From Brassica napus (taxonomy: Eukaryota > Streptophyta > Magnoliopsida > Brassicales > Brassicaceae): a stretch of DNA of 64,000 nt. Position numbers and translations under genes: made by a program. Of the stretch, positions 56,050 to 64,000 are shown piece by piece. The notes under the pieces are model-generated. The model did no database searches and was not told the origin of the DNA. It saw only the letters and a list, made by a program, of their open reading frames with translations. Each line of letters starts with the position of its first letter. Position 1 is the stretch's first letter. Location: positions 16,881,389-16,945,388 of the forward strand of contig NC_063436.1 of assembly GCF_020379485.1 (NCBI RefSeq). The letters are read 5' to 3'.

Positions 56050-58066
56050 TCAAGCAAGATTTGGTTCGGTTTCAGCTTGTGCTTTAGAGAAACCTTCTGA
56101 GCTCTTTGACAACGCTGCAGCTTCATCAGAAGCAGTAGCACTTGAGTTGATTGTCTCTGCTCCCTCTTCATTCTCCTCCTTGTCCATGACTATTCTTGAG
56201 GGTTCATCTGATTTCTTTGTCTCTCTATTCTCTTCCTCTAAACCTCTGGTTTCATTTTCTCTCGACTGTTTTGTCTCAGCACTCTCTTCCTCCTCTCTAT
56301 CTTCACCAGAAGCACGAGCATTTAAGTTGATTGTCTCTGCTCCCTCTTCATTCTCCTCCTTCTCCACGACTATTCTTGCAGGTGCTTCGCTTTTGGTTTC
56401 ATCTGATTTCTTTGTCTCTCTATTCTCTTCCTCTAAACCTCTGGTTTCATTTGCTCTTGACTCTTTTGTCTCTGCACTCTCTTCACCAGAAGCACGAGCA
56501 CTTAAGTTGATTGTCTCTGCTCCCTCTTCATTCTCCTCCTTGTCCATGACTATTCTTGAGGGTTCATTTGATTTCTTTGTCTCTCTATCCTCTTCATCAA
56601 TCACCTCATTGACTTCAGTCTCCAAACCTCTGGTTCCATTTGCTCTTAACTGTTTTGTCTCTCCACTCTCTTCCTCCTCTCTATCCTCATCCATCACCAC
56701 AACTTCTGGAGCTTTCGTCTCAGTTCTCTCTGACAAATCAGCTCCAGAGCTGTTATCCCCTTCTTTGATAAACTCGCCGATCTCCAAAAGCTTTTGAGCT
56801 TTTAATTCCCCTTCTTCATTAACATTCTCTGCTATCTCAGCTTCAGAAACTTTCTTCACATCATCTACTAAAACCTCTGCTTCTCTTGAAACCACTTCAC
56901 CTGCTATCTCTGGTCTTCCTTTTACCTCAGCTTCCTCTAAACCTTTCTTCTCCGCATTTTCGGTTTTATCAATACTCTTTGGTCTGATCTCTAAAGCCCC
57001 CAGCTTTGCATCAATCTCCCTGACAAGATTCGTCAACGACCTTGCATTCCTCGCTTCAGACAACCTGGTAGACAACTGCAACACACCACAAAAGTCTTAA
57101 GCAACAAAAGTTCATCTCTAAGCTAAATTGTGTTTACTGATGTTTCACCTGCTGTATCTGCTCAGCTCGAGGTTTGAGATCATCCACAGAAGCTTCCTTG
57201 TAAATACTCTTAAGAACACACATCAAATGAGACCCCACACTCTCCAACTGATGCCTCTGAACCTCACACTGACGCACATCATCCAAACACCCAACAGCGC
57301 GAAACGCGCAGTTCACAAGCTTCATAGGACACACAGTAATACAATGCCTATCCATCTCCCGCCTCATGATCCTCTCATCACACCCCTGCTCACACTTCAC
57401 AATCTTAAACGGGCAAACGGAGTCATGACTCTCCATCTGCTTCTTGCAGAAGACCGCATTACAACCTTCATTCTCACAATCCATCGTCCTATAACCACAC
57501 GTCAAGACATGCTCAGAGACTTCCCCTTCGGTCTGAAACCTCATCTCGCAGTGATAACCGTTTTTAAAGTCAACGTTCTTAAGCAACGTCTCCGCGAGTC
57601 CTTGCCTATGATCACTCAACCAAAACCCACTAATCTCCATCTCCTGAGCGAAGTCATCGACGTTGTCCTCTCTCCTCTCGCTAAGGAGCCAACCGGAGAC
57701 GCGGCTGAAGAGGTTCCTCTTGGAGGTTGCGAAGTCGTCGATGAAGTCTGAGACTATGTCGAAAGGATGGTGAGAGGCTTCGGTGTCTGCGTCTCCTCCT
57801 TGGAGGACTATGTGCTCGGCCACGAAGGTTTGGCTTCTGTTAGTTAGGTACTCGATCATCTCTTTGCGGATGTCGGCGGCTACGGAGCCTGGACTGCGGA
57901 AGATGTCTCCGGTGGTGTTGTCGACGCAGGCGGTGGCGAGTCCGGGGAGGAAGGTTTGGGAGATTTTGTGGACTAGCTCTGTGTCGTAGAGGTGGCAGTG
58001 GAAGGAAGGTCCGGTTTTTTCTTTCTGGTCGTCGATTTTGTCGAGATCCGAGACTGGTGGATCCAT
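56050..58066 (-). CDS. TRAF-like zinc-finger protein with acidic repeat tail
   Basis: Two exons (57149-58066, 56050-57075) give 647 residues. Residues about 150-285 have the TRAF-type zinc-finger spacing: CGYRTMDCENEGCNAVFCKK, then HDSVCPFKIVKCEQGCDERI, then HCITVCPMKLVNCAFRAVGC. The second exon begins with a coiled-coil-like stretch (LSTRLSEARNARSLTNLVRE) and continues as a very acidic, Glu/Lys-rich low-complexity tail. That tail holds three repeats of about 55-65 residues, each with RIVMDKEENEEGAETIN or close to it. It matches the Arabidopsis TRAF-like protein of this locus (At3g11950). Function unknown. The tail length is likely variable because the repeats are nearly identical in DNA. The start is the first ATG (MDPPVSDLDK). 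Confidence 0.9.
56147..56690 (-). repeat. Three in-frame tandem repeats in the TRAF-like gene
   Basis: Units at about 56147-56330, 56331-56500 and 56510-56690 share blocks such as TTGATTGTCTCTGCTCCCTC and CTCTAAACCTCTGGTTTC-type strings on the plus strand. They encode the acidic 55-65-residue repeat of the protein tail. Confidence 0.85.
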
Positions 58067-58511
58067 TGATGTGTTCTGCAGATGAATGAAACACAGAGAG
58101 AGATGAAGAACTACTCTATAAGCACCCTACGATCAAAAAGGTCTAAACTTTATTGAATTTTTCCTAGAAAGAGAGATCGATTTAGACTTGGATTCGATCA
58201 ACAGGAACCATCACGATCCAGAAAGTTTTGAAATTGAGTTACATTACAAGCGAATTCAGCTGATGGATTGATAAAAAGGGAAGCTTTACCGTTAGGATTG
58301 GTGTTGGAAAGAGACGGTGAGGAGATCGCAGCGGGAAGGAGTAGAGAGGCTGCAAGGGAATCAAGATGAAGGAGAAGGAGAGGGAGGACACACCTTTGGT
58401 TTTGGCGCAATAATCGGTCTCTTTTTCTTTCTTTCACCACAACTTTGTTTTGGTCGTCTCTTTCTAATATTTTTTATTTATTTTTAAACTGGTTTCTTGC
58501 AATATCTAGTA
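58067..58511. other. TRAF-like gene leader and promoter
   Basis: A leader probably interrupted by an intron, ending near 58440. It has CT-rich stretches and no further gene. Confidence 0.5.
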
Positions 58512-58781
58512 CTCGCTCGGTTCATAAAATATTTATATCATAGAGAAAATTTTTGTTTCAAAAAAGATAGATATTTTATATTTTTAATGTAATATTTGTC
58601 AACTAATAATGAGATGTTGTAAAATTTAAGAATATTAATTGCATTTTTTAAAATTTTATTGGTTTAAAAATTTAAGAAATATAAAATTACAAAAAAATTA
58701 TGTATTTATAAGTAAGTTTTAATATGTTTTATTTAAAAAATTGAAAATTCTAAAACATTATTTTTTTAGAAACGGAGGAAG
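58512..58781. mobile_element. Stowaway-like MITE
   Basis: 270 bp with ends CTCGCTCGGTTCATAAAATA and, on the other strand, CTTCCTCCGTTTCTAAAAAA. The TA dinucleotide is duplicated at both flanks (58510-58511, 58782-58783). The TA target and CTCCNTCCGTT ends indicate Stowaway/Mariner-type MITE. Confidence 0.75.
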
Positions 58782-59423
58782 TATTTAATATAATTTAGAT
58801 TTGGTTTTAATAATTTACTTACAAACATTTTAAACTTTAAATAGTAACACTAAATTCTAAATCTAATATAATTTAATAATTAAATAATAATAGATTGTGG
58901 CTGAAATGATTTATTTTTATTTGTTTGATATTCAGTAAAACATCATTTTTTTAGATAAAAATATGATTTGGATAATTTTTTTTATTATGATTTGGATATT
59001 AAAATGTTAAAATATAATTTGAAGTATTTAAAAAAAAAGTTTTAGTTATAAATTTAAGATAGTTTATCTAAAAATAAATTTATTATTCTGGCTAAAAAAT
59101 ATGATTAATTTGATGTCGATGAATTTCATTGATCAAAATTAAATAATTAATAAGATAAAAATTAGTGAACATATGAAATATTATGGAAATACCCTTTTTA
59201 ATTGAATTTTTTTTATTTAATTAGTTTTTTAAAAAAAATTGTATGTTTGATCGTTTTATTGTTTGTTTTGCTATCACTTGTACATTACAGATCAATCCTT
59301 TTTTTGGGTGCAAAATACAAATTCAACAAATTAGGGTCACTGATAAAGATCTCCTCTCCCCAGAGAGAGAGAGAGAAAGTTAAACAAATAAAGCACGTCC
59401 CTTTCCCCCGTTGATTTGATTTG
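58782..59423. other. Spacer and CPSF-A-like gene promoter
   Basis: AT-rich DNA followed by a (GA)n leader (59361-59378) just before the start codon at 59424. No gene is seen. Confidence 0.5.
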
Positions 59424-62400
59424 ATGATGGCAGCTCCGGAGGATGAATCTTCCGCTCACTCTCAATCATCTTCTGCTGCCACTGCGACTCCCACTCCTCC
59501 TCCTTCCTCCGTAGGTGATCATTACCTCGCTAAGTGCGTCCTCCCCCCCAGCGTCGTCCTCCAGGTTGCTTATGGCTACTTCCGCTCTCCTTCCTCCCGC
59601 GACGTCGTTTTCGGAAAGGTGCTCCGTCTTCCTCTTATCTCTACTTTTAGGATTTGGGTTTCGATTAATTTATGTGAAAGTTGGTTCCTTTTATAATATC
59701 TCTCTTTTTAGGGATTGAGATTCTGTGAAGCTGATATGCCACAATCTCCACTAGTTTCAGTTTCTCACTGGGTTTTTGTGTTGAGGGCATTGTTAAAAGA
59801 GTTAGATTTGTGGTTACAAATTGGAAGTTGCATTAGGACACTATAAGGATAAGTTAGAGACTTAGGCAATCATCATGGATCCAGGATTGTTCTATGTGTT
59901 TGTGGTGGGAAGAGCTTTTGTCTTGAGCAATTTGTGTGTGCCAGGTGTAATGCTATGTTAAAATCTTGTTTTATTTTTCTCGCATCAGGAGACCTGCCTA
60001 GAGCTGGTGGTTATAGGTGAAGATGGGTTTGTTGAATCTGTCTGTGAACAGAATGTATTCGGAACTATTAAGGATTTGGCTGTTATACCTCGGAGTAAGG
60101 TAAGCATCTTACATCTAGACAGGGAATAGTTTATTTTTAGTGATCAGGAGATTCACTTAACAAGCTAGCTTTGGTTTTGTTAGTATATCTGTGATTTTGA
60201 TATGTCACTCATCTTGTTATCTTTTTTTTTGTCAGATGGGAAAAGACCTTTTGGCTGTTCTTTCTGATTCCGGAAAGCTCTCGTTTCTCTCATTTAGCAA
60301 TGAAATGCACAGGTTTCTTCCTCCTGTCTTCGTCCCTTTTTCCCGCAGAAGACCTCATGTCATTGTCATCTTACTATTTTTTTCTGCCATTTGGTGTAGG
60401 TTCTTGCCCATACAACATGTTCAACTTTCTAGTCCAGGAAACTCGAGGACTCAACTTGGAAGAATGCTCACTGTAGATTCTAGGCAAGTTTTCCATTTAA
60501 CCATGATTTTGTTACTTACATCATTCTGTTGATGCCTTTAGATGCCACTCGTTACTAGCTGTATCTCTTTTGTATATTTTGCCTAGTGCTGAAGTGCTCA
60601 CTATTGGATTTTGTAGAAAATTGAATTCGTTAGAGTGTTCACTTCTCTAAACATACATTATTTGCATCTTGAGTACCAACGATTAATATTGTGTCCTATT
60701 ATGCATTTTGCAGTGGTCTCTTTCTTGCTGTCAGTGCATATCATGATCGCTTTGCTCTATTTTCCCTCTCATCATCGTCTATGGCTGATATTATTCATGA
60801 GGTATTGGTTTTTGTCACCAACTTGGGGAGCATCTTGTAACTTCATTTGACAGAAAAGGCATGACTCATGAGTGATAATTTTTATTTAATTTTAAAATTT
60901 TTAGAGGATTTTTTATCCTTCTGAAGACGGAGGGAAGACTAGCTCTGTACAAGAATTATCTGGTACTATTTGGAGCATGTGTTTCATTTCTAAAGGTTTT
61001 AATGAATCCAAGGGTTATGATCCTGTTCTTGCCATTGTTTTAAATAGGTACGTAACCCTTGCAGTTCAAAAAGCTTTGTTTTTAGTTATTGTGTTTTCTC
61101 CATAAGAGTCTGCGACCACCAAGAGTTGCTTACCTCAGTAATCTTCTGATTGTATAGGAAAGGATCTCTCCTGAATGAGTTGGTCTTATTTAGATGGAAC
61201 ATCAAAGAGGAATCCATATGTTTAATATCAGAGTATGTCGAAGCTGGGGCTCTAGCACATAGTATTGTTGAAGTTCCTCACTCCTCTGGATTTGCCTTTC
61301 TGTTTAGAATTGGTGACGCTCTCTTAATGGATCTCAGAGATCCTCAAAACCCTTGCTGTTTGGTTAGGACATCCTTAGATCTGGTTCCTCCTGCTTCATT
61401 AGTGGAAGAACATTTTGTTGAAGAGTCGTGTAGAGTACAAGATGGAGACGATGAGGGTCTTTCTAACGTTGCTGCATCTGCTTTGTTAAAGCTTAGCGAT
61501 TGGGATCCAATGTTCATAGATACCGAAAGCGATATTGGAAAGTTGAGTTCTAAGCATGTCTCTTCATGGACTTGGGAGCCGGATCATAACTATAATCCCC
61601 GGATGATTATTTGCTTAGATGATGGTGAATTTTTCGTGTTTGAACTCATATATGAAGATGATGGTGTTAAGATTAATATATCAGAGTGTTTATACAAAGG
61701 CTTACCGTGCAAAGAAATATTATGGGTGGAAGGTGGATTCCTGGCCACGTTTTCCGAAATGGCGGATGGAACGGTTTTCAAATTGGGAAAAGAGAAGCTA
61801 CATTGGATGAGTTCCATTCAAAACATTGCTCCGATCTTGGATTTCTCGGTTGTGGATGACCAGAACGAGAAACGAGACCAAATGTTTGCTTGCTGTGGCG
61901 TTACGCCTGAAGGCTCTTTAAGGATTATTCGCAGTGGCGTTAATGTAGAAAAGCTTCTGAAAACCGCGCCTGTTTATCAAGGAATAACTGGTACTTGGAC
62001 TGTTAAAATGAAGCTTCCTGATGTGTACCATTCATTTCTTGTTCTGTCTTTTGTTGAGGAGACTAGGGTTTTATCAGTTGGATTAAGTTTTAAAGATGTC
62101 ACTGATTCAGTTGGTTTCCAGCCTGATGTCTGCACCTTGGCCTGTGGGCTTGTTGCCGATGGTTTGTTGGTGCAGATTCACCAAGATGCAGTAAGGCTGT
62201 GCATGGCCAACATGGATGGTTCTTCACCGTTTGTCTCCTCTTGGTTTCCAGAAAATGTCAGTATCAGCTTGGGGGCAGTTGCTGAAGATCTGATAGTTGT
62301 GTCTACCTCTAACCCTTGTTTCCTGTCTGTTCTTGGGGTCAGATCAGTATCATCTCACTGCTGCGAAATCTACGAAATTCAACGGGTGGAACTGCAGTAC

Positions 62401-64000
62401 GAAGTTTCCTGCATCTCAATCCCTCAAAAATCTATTGGGAAGAAGAGATGCAAAGCTGCGATTCTTTCTGGTATGGAGCGAGGCTATACGTTTTTGATCG
62501 GCACACATAAGCCTTCTGTTGAGGTCCTCTCCTTCTCAGAAGATGACGGTGGGGGTCTTAGAGTCCTTGCCTCTGGGATGGTATCGCTAACGAATACAAT
62601 GGGAACTGCTATTCGTGGATGTATTCCTCAGGATGTAAGACTCGTGTTAGTTGATCAAGTCTATGTTCTTTCTGGGCTAAGAAATGGGATGCTGCTTCGT
62701 TTTGAGTGGCCTCCCTTTTCACATTCATCCGGCTTGAATAAAGAAGAGATGGACATAGTTGTGGGTGAAAGGGAGAATTTACCCATCGACCTTGTGTTAA
62801 TTGCCACCCGACGTATAGGCATCACACCTGTTTTTCTGGTTCCGTTCAGTGATTCACTAGATTCAGATATCATAGCGCTTAGTGACAGGCCATGGTTGTT
62901 GCACACAGCTCGGCAAAGCCTTTCCTACACTTCCATCTCATTCCAAGCTTCTACTCATGCAACTCCTGTATGCTCGTCAGAATGCCCTCAAGGCATTCTT
63001 TTTGTTGCAGAGAACTCTTTACATCTGGTAAGTATTTTCTATTTTACAAATTTTAGTTCCAGACTTTCACTGACTATTGCGCTGTGCTTTGGACAACGAT
63101 ATGCTAATTCTAAGCCTGCGATAGACATTTGTAGGATTCAGTTGGAGCTATTATTTTGATCCGTCTATGGTTGTTGCCTGACGTATTAGCTTGGTTTGTA
63201 GGTGGAGATGGTGCATAGCAAACGGCTTAATGCGCAAAAGTTTCACCTTGGAGGCACTCCGCGAAAGGTTATCTACCATAGTGAAAGCAAACTACTGATT
63301 GTGATGAGAACTGATCTGTGTGATGCTGGTACGTCTGATATATGCTGCGTGGACCCGCTCAGTGGATCAGTGTTGTCATCCTACAAGCTCAAACCTGGAG
63401 AAACTGGAAAATCGATGGAGCTTGTACGCGTGGGAAATGAGCAAGTCCTTGTGGTTGGGACGAGTTTGTCATCTGGTCCTGCTATACTACCCAGCGGTGA
63501 AGCAGAAAGGTTTGAAAAAATCTAGTTCTTTAAGCCACTTTCTAATTTGACCATTGAGTGATTGTGTGTATACCTTTGAATGCTTATTTTACAGTACAAA
63601 AGGACGAATACTCATTCTCTGCTTAGTACACACTCAAAACTCGGACAGTGGTTCAATGACAATCTGTTCAAAAGATGGTTTATCTTCCCAGCGTACATCA
63701 CCTTTTCGTGATGAACAACTATCAAGTAGTAGTCTCTGCAGCAGTCCAGATGATAACAGCTACGATGATGATATCAAACTTGACGAAGCTGAAACGTGGC
63801 ATTTAAAATTGGCATCTGCAACCACTTGGCCGGGTATGGTACTTGCGATCTGTCCGTACCTTGATCGTTTCTTCCTGGCGTCTGCTGGGAATGCCGTAAG
63901 TCTCACTTTTGATAATCTATTTGTTTTGTTTGCCACTTGTTTAGCGTGCTAATCTGCTGCTCTTGAATAGTTTTATGTGTGCGGTTTCCCGAACGATAGT
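59424..64000 (+). CDS. CPSF160/DDB1-type beta-propeller protein (CPSF A subunit family), C-terminus beyond window
   Basis: Large protein of the CPSF160/SF3B130/DDB1 superfamily, matching Arabidopsis At3g11960. Exons: 59424-59618, 59989-60099, 60236-60312, 60400-60483, 60714-60801, 60905-61047, 61158-63027, 63202-63509, 63595-63895 and 63971 onward. The sum stays in frame to the window edge, giving over 1,000 residues. N-terminus MMAAPEDESSAHSQ; first propeller stretch HYLAKCVLPPSVVLQVAYGYF. Landmarks of the family lie throughout the 1.87-kb exon (LKTAPVYQGITGTWTVKM, GLRNGMLLRFEWPPF, RPWLLHTARQSLSYT). The exact role of this plant-specific member is not established. Relatives act in mRNA 3-prime processing, splicing or ubiquitin ligase assembly. 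Intron 4 has a GC-AG border. The ATG at 59424 is the first, and 59427 is also ATG. Confidence 0.93.

Noticed and set aside
56147..56797. 216-codon Ser-rich plus-strand frame
   Set aside because: Antisense shadow of the Glu-rich tail of the TRAF-like gene.
57128..57751. 207-codon plus-strand frame
   Set aside because: Antisense shadow of the zinc-finger exon of the TRAF-like gene.

Overview
This is a piece of plant nuclear genome from the mustard family, most likely a Brassica or close relative. The genes have many short GT-AG introns and AT-rich spacers. Their proteins are near-identical to Arabidopsis ones, and they lie in the same order and orientation as the Arabidopsis chromosome 3 interval running roughly from At3g11730 to At3g11960. 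Several Arabidopsis genes of that interval are absent, and the gaps are filled by transposable elements. This is what a fractionated copy of a triplicated Brassica genome looks like. Identities rest on recognising protein sequences from memory, not on a database search.

Layout from left to right: RABD1 Rab GTPase (minus, C-terminus cut by the window edge); a LURP-one-related protein (plus); an ML-domain secreted lipid-binding protein (minus, with a Harbinger-type element in its last intron); an EXPP1-like secreted protein (plus); SYP121/PEN1 syntaxin (minus); CCT7, the eta subunit of the cytosolic chaperonin (plus); PUB24 U-box E3 ligase (minus); a broken DUF593 (myosin-binding type) gene split by a miniature LTR retrotransposon (minus); ANT1 amino-acid transporter (plus); tRNA-Arg(CCU) (minus); UBP13 deubiquitinase (minus, with a 7-bp frameshifting duplication); a universal stress protein (plus); RPS5A (minus); HST homogentisate solanesyltransferase (minus); a TRAF-like protein with an acidic repeat tail (minus); and a CPSF160/DDB1-type beta-propeller protein (plus, running off the right edge).

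The genes do not form a pathway. They are housekeeping and defence genes that share a chromosomal block. SYP121 and PUB24 both act in plant immunity (secretory penetration resistance and damping of pattern-triggered signalling). CCT7 and RPS5A are proliferation-linked translation and folding genes. HST makes the plastoquinone precursor.

The accessory DNA is rich. It holds two Helitrons with clean A|TC...CTAG|T ends (one with a roughly 740-bp internal tandem duplication), two PIF/Harbinger-type elements with TAA/TTA target duplications, Stowaway-like MITEs, a TRIM-type LTR element, a 1.5-kb non-LTR insertion with a 15-bp target duplication, and another TIR element. The most striking is the Harbinger-type element upstream of CCT7. 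It carries about 39 copies of a 27-bp repeat, about a dozen of which contain a canonical E2F site (TTTCCCGCC). I see no CRISPR array, operon or prokaryotic system.
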